8,789 nucleotides of DNA from Acidobacteriota bacterium (GTDB lineage: Bacteria > Acidobacteriota > Terriglobia > Acidiferrales > UBA7541). Below are positions 1 through 6,465 of the stretch, piece by piece. Position numbers and translations under genes: made by a program. Every line of letters starts with the position of its first letter. The stretch's first letter is position 1. The notes under the pieces are model-generated. The model was not told the origin of the DNA, did no database searches, and was given only the letters and a program-made list of their open reading frames with translations. The stretch spans positions 1-8,789 of the forward strand of contig PMOP01000419.1 in assembly GCA_003161495.1 (NCBI GenBank). The letters are read 5' to 3'.

Positions 1-758
1 AAGCCCTTCTCGATATGTTGCGTATCGCGCTGCCAGGCGGCGATGCCGGAGGATTGTTGCGCGGTGTAGTCGAGCATCAGGCGCATCTGTTGCGGATTGA
101 AATTCGCGGCGCTGGCGGCGGCCGCAGCGGCGCCGAAAACTCCCATGATGCTGTGCGTGCTCCGGTGTTCCTCAGTCTGGACGGATGCGCCGCCCATGGT
201 CATCACCACGCGCGTTCCGACATCGTAGCCGAGCACGATCGAGCGCAGGAATTGCGCGCCGCCAATTCCGAATTGTTCTCCAACAGCAAGTGCAGCGGGA
301 ACAACAGCGACGCCCGGGTGCGAGAGCGTCGGGGCATGCGCATCGTCGGTCTCGTCGGAATGGCCGAGCACGCCGTTCACGAGCGCGGCTTCCATCGGGC
401 CGCACAGAATGTTCGAGCAGATGACCGTAGAAACTTTTTCGCCGCCGTAGCTCCTGGCAAATTTGAGCGCCGCTTGTCCAGGCACGAGTTCCGAGCCGGA
501 AACCATCGCGGCAAATGTGTCGAGGATGTGATGCTTGGCTTTTTCCGTAACTTCGTCGGGCAGGGCGCGATCGCGCGCGTCGCTCATGTAGCCGCTAAGG
601 CGCGCCATCGCCGGGCTGACGGAATCGGCAGCCAGCGCGGGCACTCCTGAGATTCCCGCGAATGCCATCGCCCAGCCTGCGTGCTTCAGCAAACCGCGGC
701 GGCTCATGCGCCAGCTATTATTTTGCGCCGGGACATGCGCGATCCTTTCGCGTTGCAT
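1..758 (-). CDS. MmgE/PrpD family protein with Tat-type signal, C-terminal half missing (window edge)
   Basis: The frame stays open from an ATG at 758 to the left edge, giving 252 codons; family members are about 450-480 residues, so roughly half is present. Family hallmarks are LPDEVTEKAKHHILDTFAA (near 67-84), GHSDETDDAH (132-141), then HPGVAVVPAALA (147-158). The family includes 2-methylcitrate dehydratase and relatives, but the substrate cannot be told. Residues 19-25 read SRRGLLK, a twin-arginine motif, followed by a hydrophobic stretch ending PALA-AD near 43-44, so export by Tat with cleavage there is likely. Start choice: GGGGAGG lies 9 nt upstream of the ATG at 758; an internal ATG at 707 sits just before the SRR motif and is the alternative. 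A TACAAT at 835-830 on this strand is a weak -10 candidate. It is divergent from the PH-domain gene. Confidence 0.9.
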   Translation of the reverse strand, partial: MQRERIAHVPAQNNSWRMSRRGLLKHAGWAMAFAGISGVPALAADSVSPAMARLSGYMSDARDRALPDEVTEKAKHHILDTFAAMVSGSELVPGQAALKFARSYGGEKVSTVICSNILCGPMEAALVNGVLGHSDETDDAHAPTLSHPGVAVVPAALAVGEQFGIGGAQFLRSIVLGYDVGTRVVMTMGGASVQTEEHRSTHSIMGVFGAAAAAASAANFNPQQMRLMLDYTAQQSSGIAAWQRDTQHIEKG

Positions 759-871
759 CCTCAATTTCCTCCCCGCGCGTTTCGCGATTTCCAACAAGAC
801 TGGGTTCGCGCGCGACGCCGCGCTGGGGTATTGTAACTGAAATTTCTTTTTACGTTCCGAGCGAAGGTTTT

Positions 872-937
872 TGCGGGGCCGGCGTTTCGGCGGCTCCGCA
901 GCGATGAAAATCGAAAACCGCCGGCAAGATGCCGGCG
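872..937. repeat. Tandem GC-rich hairpin element in the divergent intergenic region
   Basis: Two hairpins follow each other. The first pairs 872-884 with 888-900 (13 positions, one G-T wobble, one G-G mismatch) around a TTT loop. The second pairs CGCCGGC (919-925) with GCCGGCG (931-937), perfect, around AAGAT. The second stem-loop resembles short intergenic repeats I recall from acidobacterial genomes, which is memory, not a search. It lies 58 nt before the PH gene start, so it may sit in that gene's promoter or 5' leader. It could be a dispersed REP-like element, or an attenuator or transcript-stability structure. Confidence 0.6.
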
Positions 938-994
938 CCAGATTGGGGGCACCTGTGGTAGTAATGTGGAACCTGCAACTCGTCAAGGAGCGCC

Positions 995-1504
995 ATGAGC
1001 TACGTTCAAAAGCATCTCATCGATGGAGAGACGATTGTCTACGAGACGCGGTTGCACTGGATTGTGCTCATCGGGCCGGTGTTGCTCGGGCTGCTTTTCG
1101 CATTGACAGGTGTGGGATTGCTCGTGCTCTCCGGGCGGACCACCGCAGACCAAACAGGGGCTCACCAAGCATTGATCGTTCTGGGAGCGGCCTTTTTTGC
1201 CGTCGCGCTCATTTTTATCATTCGCGGCATCCTGGTGAGAAACGCAACGGAAATGACGGTGACCAACAAGCGCGTCTTTGTAAAAGTGGGAATGGCCGCG
1301 CGAAGAACCATCGAGCTTCTGCTGTCGAGAGTGGAGAGCATCGGCGTCGAAGAAAGCGTGATGGGAAGAATGCTGGGCTTTGGAGCGGTGATCATCCACG
1401 GAACCGGCGGCACCCCGGAGGTCTTCAACATGATTGCCCACCCGCTTGAATTCAGGACGCAAGTGCAGCAGCAGATTGAAAAATCGCAATCGAAATCGAG
1501 TTAG
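995..1504 (+). CDS. Membrane protein with bacterial PH domain (YdbS/DUF304-like)
   Basis: This 169-residue protein has two predicted membrane helices (about 22-46 and 57-78), then a bacterial PH-type domain (about 82-155). The domain shows the usual run: EMTVTNKRVFVKVG, a segment ending in LSRVESIGVEESVMGRMLGFG, then VIIHGTGGTPEVF and a final IAHPLEF. This is the layout of small PF03703-type proteins, which sit in the cytoplasmic membrane with the PH fold in the cytosol. Their molecular role is mostly unknown, and nothing here narrows it. The ATG at 995 is preceded by AAGGAG at 985-990 (4 nt spacing), so the start is well supported. The polar tail (QQQIEKSQSKSS) is typical. It appears to be a single-gene unit: the next gene on this strand begins 407 bp later. 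Confidence 0.85.
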   Translation: MSYVQKHLIDGETIVYETRLHWIVLIGPVLLGLLFALTGVGLLVLSGRTTADQTGAHQALIVLGAAFFAVALIFIIRGILVRNATEMTVTNKRVFVKVGMAARRTIELLLSRVESIGVEESVMGRMLGFGAVIIHGTGGTPEVFNMIAHPLEFRTQVQQQIEKSQSKSS

Positions 1505-1911
1505 GCGAAGTTCACGCCACGAAACGAATGATCCCCTGAGTTGATCCGGCATTGCGCGACGATTATTTTATTTTTCTTATTTATTTCGCATGATCCTTAG
1601 GAAATTCTTACTGTTGTTCATTTTACCCAAGTTACGGCCCTGCTCCTTCGTGACATCCCATGCGGTGAAGTCTCCTGTTGAAGCGTTTTGGAATGTGAAA
1701 GGCGATTTGAGTTGACGCCGTGCGTACACGAGCACACTCTAGTCAGGCAGGTTGAATGCAATTCAAGCAAACGCTGGCAGTTCCTGCACCCCCTTCCGAG
1801 ATTTCCGCGCGTCCCTAATTAGTTTCACATGCACAAATGACAAGAAGCACGCACACGGTGTCGTCAGTTGACCGATGGTCCTGAAGCCAGGCAAATGGAT
1901 AAGGGGGGATC
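1505..1911. other. 407-bp intergenic region with no recognisable gene
   Basis: I find no convincing reading frame here on either strand. The part around 1561-1590 is strikingly T/A-rich compared with the flanking genes. A TTGACG at 1712-1717 could be a -35 box, but no good -10 follows it at the right distance. Other small symmetric sites are CTAATTAG (near 1815-1822) and GACC-GAT-GGTC (1870-1880). The perfect inverted repeat at 1752-1766 is listed separately. The region probably holds the end of the PH transcript and a long control region or leader for the LuxR operon. No strong terminator hairpin follows the PH gene. Confidence 0.5.
1752..1766. promoter_or_regulatory. Perfect 15-bp inverted repeat, candidate operator of the LuxR operon
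   Basis: TTGAAT and ATTCAA are perfect inverted arms around GCA. The site is 145 bp upstream of the LuxR start, in a region otherwise free of genes. Size and symmetry suit a dimeric regulator, possibly the LuxR protein itself, but no binding is shown and the bound protein is a guess. Confidence 0.35.
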
Positions 1912-2532
1912 ATGAACGGCCGAAAGAGGCGCACTACAATCCATAACTCCGATCAAGACTTCATAATTCATGCGAAATCTTTCGTCTTCTTTGACAAGAA
2001 GACCGGCACCCGACGCTTTGAAGTGGAGGCAAATGCGAATGGGAGCATGCCGGTTAATCACGTCGCAAGTCTGCTGGCCCTGCATTGCGTTACGCGTGGA
2101 CGGACACCCAGGGACTTTGACGTGGTGGTGGAAGCCGACGAAGACCTTTTCAGCGAACTGGGAAAGAACGCCGAAAAATTTATCCAAGATTGCCAAATGT
2201 CCCCATCATCGGACCGCCTCACCAGACGACAGCATGAAGTGCTTGCTGGGGTCTTACAGAATCTCTCGAACAAAGAGATTGCCGAAAAGGTGAATCTCTC
2301 CGTCACTACAGTGAAATTTCATATCTCCGCATTGCTGAGGAAATTCGCAGTCGCCAACCGGATGGGGCTGATGCAAAAGACCGTCGACTTGTTCCCGCAG
2401 GAAAAGGGTTCCAATGAGTCGCCCATCCCCATCCTTATGGCGGATCCGAGGCTCAGGAACGGACAAAGAAGCGGCAAAGGCGGCGGTGGACTAAAACGTA
2501 TGAATGGTTTGGAAAGAAGGTCGTGCAGTTGA
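1912..2532 (+). CDS. LuxR-type HTH transcriptional regulator with unrecognised N-terminal domain
   Basis: This 206-residue protein carries a LuxR/FixJ C-terminal HTH at about 103-150: LTRRQHEVLAG, then SNKEIAEKVNLSVTTVKFH, then the closing ANR. The recognition helix falls in SVTTVKFHISALLRKF, so DNA binding is secure. The 95 residues before it are not a receiver domain: there is no acidic pocket, phospho-Asp or conserved Lys. I do not recognise them. They read as a small alpha/beta unit with a basic start and an acidic helix VVVEADEDLFSEL. After the HTH comes a Gly/Arg-rich tail of about 45 residues, which is unusual because most family members stop soon after the HTH; see the finding on a possible frameshift. 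The ATG follows AAGGGGGG at 1901-1908. Only 18 nt separate it from the REC-PilZ gene, so co-transcription is likely. Confidence 0.88.
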   Translation: MNGRKRRTTIHNSDQDFIIHAKSFVFFDKKTGTRRFEVEANANGSMPVNHVASLLALHCVTRGRTPRDFDVVVEADEDLFSELGKNAEKFIQDCQMSPSSDRLTRRQHEVLAGVLQNLSNKEIAEKVNLSVTTVKFHISALLRKFAVANRMGLMQKTVDLFPQEKGSNESPIPILMADPRLRNGQRSGKGGGGLKRMNGLERRSCS

Positions 2533-2550
2533 CGTCGGTAGAGAGGGAGA

Positions 2551-3345
2551 GTGCCGGCGTTCCATAATCCTAACGATGGACCGATAAGAAACCGGAATAT
2601 GAAAATCGAAACTGAGATTGAATCAGGCAAGCAGAGTCCCTCGCGTGGAGCATCGCGCGTTGGATCGACTACGCGAGCGCTCGTTGTGGAGATTGAAGAA
2701 TCCATGTGCGCACTCATAAAGGAAGCCCTGGGGGCTGCGAACATTGATGATGTCACTTTCAAAAGAAGCGCGGAAGCCGCCGGTCAGTTCCAAGAAGACA
2801 AATTTGACGTGATCCTGGTGGACCTGGGCGAACCATCGACGAACGGAAACGCGCTGGTGAAAGGCATCCGCACTACGGGGATCAACCGCAAAACGCCGAT
2901 CATCATGATCAGCGAGGACCAGAAGCCAAGCGCGCTCTCCGAGGGCTTCCAGGCCGGAGCGAGTTTTTTTGTCTACAAACCGATCGATCGAGTCCGGTTA
3001 ATGAGTCTCATCCGCGCGACGCAAGGGACGATCGAGCATGAGAAGCGTAGATTCCAGCGCGTCGAAGTGCGCGCCAAGGTTCAAGTCAGATGTGGCGATA
3101 AAAGCGTGGAAGGCGAAACGATCGATATCAGTTTGAATGGCGCGTTAGTTCGCGCTTCCCCCACATTTCCCGTTGGAACCGCGGTAGAAGTCAGCCTGTA
3201 TCTTCTTGCCGGCGGCAAACCGGTTGTCGGGTTGGGGTCCATCATGCGTGTAACGGGTGAAAATCAGATGGGCATTCAACTCGAACGATTGCCGGCCACT
3301 CAAAGTGAACGATTGCGGGATTATTTGTCGCCTTTAACTCGCTGA
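2551..3345 (+). CDS. Response regulator with receiver (REC) and PilZ domains
   Basis: A receiver domain (about 42-160) is fused to a PilZ domain (about 164-262). In REC, the phospho-acceptor fits D91 (VILVDLGEP), the switch Ser/Thr is S121 (IIMISED) and the conserved Lys is K143 (VYKPIDR). The usual acidic pair after the first strand is altered: ALVVEIEES replaces a DD or DDD run, so Mg2+ binding and phosphorylation may be weakened. PilZ has both cyclic-di-GMP signatures: RRFQR (166-170, RxxxR) and DISLNG (192-197, DxSxxG). It should therefore bind cyclic-di-GMP and may link it to a phosphorelay; the output partner is unknown. The start is a GTG with GAGG 4 nt upstream. The ATG at 2599 (residue 17) is an alternative that keeps both domains. 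It lies 18 nt after the LuxR gene and converges on the next PilZ gene. Confidence 0.88.
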   Translation: MPAFHNPNDGPIRNRNMKIETEIESGKQSPSRGASRVGSTTRALVVEIEESMCALIKEALGAANIDDVTFKRSAEAAGQFQEDKFDVILVDLGEPSTNGNALVKGIRTTGINRKTPIIMISEDQKPSALSEGFQAGASFFVYKPIDRVRLMSLIRATQGTIEHEKRRFQRVEVRAKVQVRCGDKSVEGETIDISLNGALVRASPTFPVGTAVEVSLYLLAGGKPVVGLGSIMRVTGENQMGIQLERLPATQSERLRDYLSPLTR

Positions 3346-3394
3346 GTTCGTTGCAAAACACTCCCACTTCCCATAGGAACGTGTTGAGGTATGG

Positions 3395-3877
3395 CTAGCT
3401 AGGCCGGAGGGCTGCAGGCGGCGCGGGCCAATCGGTGGGGACGAAATCGACGCCCCAAAAATGCGGCGCTGGCGTGAGGAATTCAATGCCAACACGCTGG
3501 CCCTTGTCGGTGGCTTCCCCTAAAAATACGACGCGGGATTCCTGCTCTTCCTGCGTGAATGGATTGGTAACGACGAGCATGGCGTCCATAGCAAGCGGCT
3601 GATTCAAGTACATCAGGCCGCCGTGCGCGTTGATGACAATCGTTTCGCAGGCTTCGCGGAAGCGGCGGTTGTCGGCATTTTTTCCGGCAACCACCACGCG
3701 CACCCGGAGGAAGACGCGGGTGCTTCGGCGAACCTTGTCGAAATCGGTCTCGGGCATGGTGAGTCCATGCTGCGTCACTTCCGGTGCGGCGTCAACGAAT
3801 GCGTCAGCGCCGTGTTCCGGCACTGCAACGCGGTCCTCCGCGTTTCCTGTTGCGCCCCCAGGCGATAGCGTTTCCAC
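3395..3877 (-). CDS. PilZ-domain protein with degenerate ligand motif
   Basis: This 160-residue protein has a low-complexity, acidic N-terminal 40 residues, then a PilZ-like domain at about 49-150. It shows RRSTR (50-54), which fits RxxxR, but the second motif reads NAHGG (83-87) instead of the usual D/NxSxxG, so cyclic-di-GMP binding is uncertain. The end, VGIEFLTPAPHFWGVDFVPTDW, matches a pattern I associate with acidobacterial PilZ proteins. The start is a GTG at 3877 with only a weak AGG nearby. The ATG at 3757 (residue 41) begins just before the domain and could be the true start. The gene is convergent with the REC-PilZ gene (49 bp apart) and divergent from the M20 gene (74 bp). Two adjacent PilZ proteins suggest a local cyclic-di-GMP theme. 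Confidence 0.8.
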   Translation of the reverse strand: METLSPGGATGNAEDRVAVPEHGADAFVDAAPEVTQHGLTMPETDFDKVRRSTRVFLRVRVVVAGKNADNRRFREACETIVINAHGGLMYLNQPLAMDAMLVVTNPFTQEEQESRVVFLGEATDKGQRVGIEFLTPAPHFWGVDFVPTDWPAPPAALRPS

Positions 3878-3951
3878 ATGCCTGGCGATTGATTACGCGC
3901 TATCATTTCGCGGGGCATTCAATGGCACCGATCGTCACTGGGGGACTGCAT

Positions 3952-5316
3952 ATGAACTTGACCGAATACATCGATTCCAAACGCGAAGAACACTTGAACG
4001 AGCTCTACGAATTTTTGCGGATTCCGAGCGTCAGCGCGCAGTCCGAGCACAAGCCGGACATCGAGCGCGCCGCGAAATGGGTCGCCGAGAAGCTGCGCGC
4101 GGCGGGCCTCGACAATGTTGAAATCCTGCCGACGAAGATGCATCCGCTTGTTTATGGCGAATCGTTGCGCGCTCCCGGCAAGCCGACCATCCTGTTTTAC
4201 GGACATTACGATGTGCAGCCGGCCGAGCCGCTGAACCTGTGGACTTCGCCGGCATTTGAACCCACCATTCGTGGCGGGGATTTGTTTGGCCGCGGAACCG
4301 CGGACGACAAAGGGCAGGTCCACATTCACATTCGCGCGCTCGACGCCATCATGAAGACGGCGGGAAAACTGCCCATCAATTTGAAAGTGATGATTGAAGG
4401 GGAAGAGGAAGTCGGCAGCGTAAGCTTGTGGGAATTCGTGAACGCGAACAAAGCGCGGCTGAAGGCCGACGCGCTGGTGGTCTCGGACACGGGGATGCTC
4501 GCCAAGGGCGTGCCGTCGATCACCTATGGGCTGCGCGGGCTGAATTACTACCAGATCGAAATTACGGGACCGGCGCAAGATTTGCACTCTGGAATTTTTG
4601 GCGGCGCGGTGCCGAATCCGATCACCATCCTGTGCGAACTGTTTGCCAAGCTGCACGACAAAAATTCCCGCGTCGCGATTCCTGGTTTCTACGATGACGT
4701 CGCGAAACTGTCGAAGGCCGAACGCAAGGCGCTCAATTCGCTGCCGTGGAAGGCGAGCGAATTCAAGAAGACCGTGGGCGCGCCGGGTCTCAGCGGCGAA
4801 AAAGGATGTTCGATCGTGGAGCAACTGTGGACGCGTCCGACGCTGGAGTTGAACGGAATCTGGGGCGGGTACACCGGCGAAGGCGCGAAGACGGTTATCC
4901 CGTCGAAAGCGTATGCGAAATTTTCGACGCGGCTTGTGCCCAATCAGAATGCGGAAAAAATCACGAAGGCTGTCGAGCGGCACATCCGCAAGCTGCTGCC
5001 AAAAACGGTGAAGTTCAAACTCGAAGTGCACAGCGAGGGCAAGGCGTGGGTCGCGCCGTACACGCACCCGTTCTTTGAAGTGGCGCACGAAGCGCTCGAG
5101 AAGGGATTCGGCAAGCGGGCCGTGTTCATCCGCGAGGGCGGATCGATTCCCTTCGTCACGCAAATGCACGACACCTTCAAAGTGCCGTGCATCCTCCTGG
5201 GTTTCGGATTGCCGGATGAAAACGCACACGCTCCGGACGAACACATTTCGCTGGAAAATTATTTTGGCGGGATCAAGGCCGTGGCCCAATTCTACGAAGG
5301 CCTGGGAAATTTGTAA
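3952..5316 (+). CDS. M20 family metallodipeptidase
   Basis: This 454-residue protein is a full-length M20 peptidase (dipeptidase branch, CNDP-like). It should hydrolyse dipeptides or short peptides with a two-zinc centre in the cytosol; no signal peptide is seen. By family alignment, the metal and catalytic residues are H85 and D87 (GHYDVQP), D118 (GRGTADDKG), the E152 base and E153 ligand (EGEEEVGS), D179 (VVSDT) and H426 (NAHAPDE). H212 in DLHSG marks the lid/dimerisation domain. All expected residues are present, so the enzyme is probably active; substrate preference cannot be read. The ATG at 3952 has GGGGGA at 3940-3945 before it and begins the conserved fold (MNLTEYIDSKREEHL). The in-frame ATG at 3922 adds ten unlikely residues. 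The gene stands alone and converges on the DUF169 gene. Confidence 0.93.
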   Translation: MNLTEYIDSKREEHLNELYEFLRIPSVSAQSEHKPDIERAAKWVAEKLRAAGLDNVEILPTKMHPLVYGESLRAPGKPTILFYGHYDVQPAEPLNLWTSPAFEPTIRGGDLFGRGTADDKGQVHIHIRALDAIMKTAGKLPINLKVMIEGEEEVGSVSLWEFVNANKARLKADALVVSDTGMLAKGVPSITYGLRGLNYYQIEITGPAQDLHSGIFGGAVPNPITILCELFAKLHDKNSRVAIPGFYDDVAKLSKAERKALNSLPWKASEFKKTVGAPGLSGEKGCSIVEQLWTRPTLELNGIWGGYTGEGAKTVIPSKAYAKFSTRLVPNQNAEKITKAVERHIRKLLPKTVKFKLEVHSEGKAWVAPYTHPFFEVAHEALEKGFGKRAVFIREGGSIPFVTQMHDTFKVPCILLGFGLPDENAHAPDEHISLENYFGGIKAVAQFYEGLGNL

Positions 5317-5323
5317 GGTTTGC

Positions 5324-5380
5324 GTGGCGCGGGCTTCAGCCTGCGGGGTTTAGTCCTAGCAAGACCGAACCCCACAGGCT
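5324..5380. terminator. Strong hairpin after the M20 gene, overlapping the left copy of an inverted repeat
   Basis: AGCCTG-C-GGGGTT (5338-5350) pairs with AACCCC-A-CAGGCT (5368-5380): 12 base pairs with one mismatch and a 17-nt loop. It starts about 20 nt after the M20 stop. There is no long T-run directly after it, so it may act as a weak or bidirectional terminator, or protect transcript ends. The segment 5324-5346 is also the inverted partner of 5513-5537. Confidence 0.45.
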
Positions 5381-5407
5381 ACACAGGCTTCGATAAAAAT
5401 ACTTTTT

Positions 5408-5497
5408 GTCATCCCGAGCGAAGCGAGGGATCTGCTTTTCTTCTCGGCTTCCAAGAAACAGCAGGTTCCTCGGGCGAACCCCGCCCTTCGGAATGAC
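5408..5497. repeat. Imperfect inverted repeat of the GTCATCCCGAGCGAAGCGAGG type
   Basis: The left arm at 5408-5435 begins GTCATCCCGAGCGAAGCGAG and ends CTGC. The right arm at 5461-5497 begins GCAGG and ends CCTTCGGAATGAC; its reverse complement matches the left arm at both ends, with a more divergent middle. I recall such motifs as dispersed intergenic repeats in many genomes and metagenome assemblies, but this was not checked. No coding function is seen. Confidence 0.6.
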
Positions 5498-5512
5498 ATG
5501 GCGCGAGTTTTT

Positions 5513-5537
5513 CCGCAGGCTGAAAAGCCTGTGCCAC
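5513..5537. repeat. Right copy of the outer inverted repeat, with an internal hairpin
   Basis: CAGGCT (5516-5521) and AGCCTG (5526-5531) form a perfect 6-bp stem with a GAAA tetraloop. The whole unit matches the reverse complement of 5324-5346 apart from a 2-nt insertion and two substitutions. Located 6 bp past the DUF169 stop, it may help end that transcript. Confidence 0.55.
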
Positions 5538-5543
5538 TGAAGG

Positions 5544-6254
5544 CTACACCGTGGAAAGCGCGGCCTGCCGTCCGCGCGCAAATTCTTCGAGCGTGGCGTT
5601 CGCCGTGGAGATAATTCCCAGCGCGTCGGAAACCCCCTGGATTTTCGCGCCGGGCACCACGATGTAAATCTCATCCGGCCCCAGATTGGTATACACGCGA
5701 TTTCCAATGCAGCCCAAGGTGGTAACGGTTCCGCTCGCAAGCGCCGCAGGCAGCGCCATGCAGGACGGTCGGCCAAGAAGCGGCATGGCGCTGCTCGCTC
5801 CGGCGCGGATGGAAAGCTCGTTCAGCAGCATTGCCGCGGGAGCCTTGCAGGAAAAAATCACAACACTGGGCGCAACCGTCGCATCGCCGAGCGGCGCAAA
5901 CACCACCGCCGCAGGCTCTTTGGCAAGTTGCGGAATGCCGGGAACTTCTTCCGGCCGCACATAGCCGAGGTTGAACATCATGCCCAGTGTGGTCTCGGTT
6001 TCCTGAACACGATCGGGCGGAAGTTGAATATTGTGCGTGTAGGCGCCCACGGCGCAATTGAAGTGATCCGCCGGAACGGTGTAAAACGCGCGCCCCGCGG
6101 CGGCCAATCGCCAGTAGCTGCAACCGGCGGGTTCCGTGCCGGAAAATTTAGCGATGCCCGAAGGCACGCGGTCAAGAAACGTGACAGCCACGGGCCGTCT
6201 GTCCAGGGCCAGCCGCGCCGTAAATTGTTTTTCCAGTTCCTTCCAGTTTGTCAT
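5544..6254 (-). CDS. DUF169 family protein
   Basis: This 236-residue protein fits the DUF169 family (PF02596). It shows RRPVAVTFLD (19-28), GCSYWRLAAAGRAF (44-57), NCAVGAYTHN (66-75) and GCIGNRVYTNL (181-191) near the end. Five cysteines (C45, C67, C136, C165, C182) are present, and at least C45, C67 and C182 lie in the motifs I recognise, so metal or cofactor binding is possible. The family has no settled biochemical function, and none is assigned here. There is no signal peptide or membrane helix, so it is probably cytosolic. The ATG at 6254 has GAGGAGA about 5 nt upstream, which supports the start. It is divergent from the HU gene (211 bp shared upstream region) and convergent with the M20 gene across the repeat cluster. 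Confidence 0.85.
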   Translation of the reverse strand: MTNWKELEKQFTARLALDRRPVAVTFLDRVPSGIAKFSGTEPAGCSYWRLAAAGRAFYTVPADHFNCAVGAYTHNIQLPPDRVQETETTLGMMFNLGYVRPEEVPGIPQLAKEPAAVVFAPLGDATVAPSVVIFSCKAPAAMLLNELSIRAGASSAMPLLGRPSCMALPAALASGTVTTLGCIGNRVYTNLGPDEIYIVVPGAKIQGVSDALGIISTANATLEEFARGRQAALSTV

Positions 6255-6356
6255 CTACTCTCCTCGGAAAATGGAACAAAAAGCATAGCATACTCGCAGC
6301 GCATGGGGGCGCATTGCTGGAAGCCGCGCCAAATCTGGGTTTTTATATGTTTTTTC

Positions 6357-6385
6357 TTGCGTTGGGCTCGCTTCGCCCGTATAGT
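6357..6385 (+). promoter_or_regulatory. Candidate sigma-70-type promoter of the HU gene
   Basis: TTGCGT (6357-6362) and TATAGT (6380-6385) are 17 bp apart. The -10 matches consensus at five of six positions, while the -35 matches only its TTG. Between them, GGGC (6364-6367) and GCCC (6375-6378) form a small inverted repeat that could be an operator. The position, about 80 bp before the HU start, is suitable. Confidence 0.5.
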
Positions 6386-6465
6386 GCTCGCCGTGCGTGG
6401 CTCTTTCATTTGGAGGAGCGCGGGCACATCAGCAGTCTCAATTCTGAGGAGGAGAAAGAAACTAG

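Noticed and set aside
15..650. Open frame on the plus strand at the left edge
   Set aside because: It is the shadow of the MmgE/PrpD gene, which has clear family motifs and a good ribosome site on the other strand.
1769..1790. Sigma-54-like promoter (TGGCAG then TGCA)
   Set aside because: The GG and GC elements are about 8 nt apart instead of 10, so the required spacing is not met.
2389..2420. Programmed -1 frameshift at the heptamer AAAGGGT
   Set aside because: A slip there meets a TGA two codons later, so it cannot reach the alternative tail of the LuxR gene.
3336..3385. Terminator between the convergent PilZ genes
   Set aside because: Only short stems are present (AACTC/GAGTT over the stop; TTCC/GGAA with an outer AACAC/GTGTT and a large bulge), and no T-run follows.
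3919..5289. Long open frame on the minus strand opposite the M20 gene
   Set aside because: It mirrors a complete M20 peptidase with all catalytic residues; its translation is Arg/His-rich with no recognisable motif.
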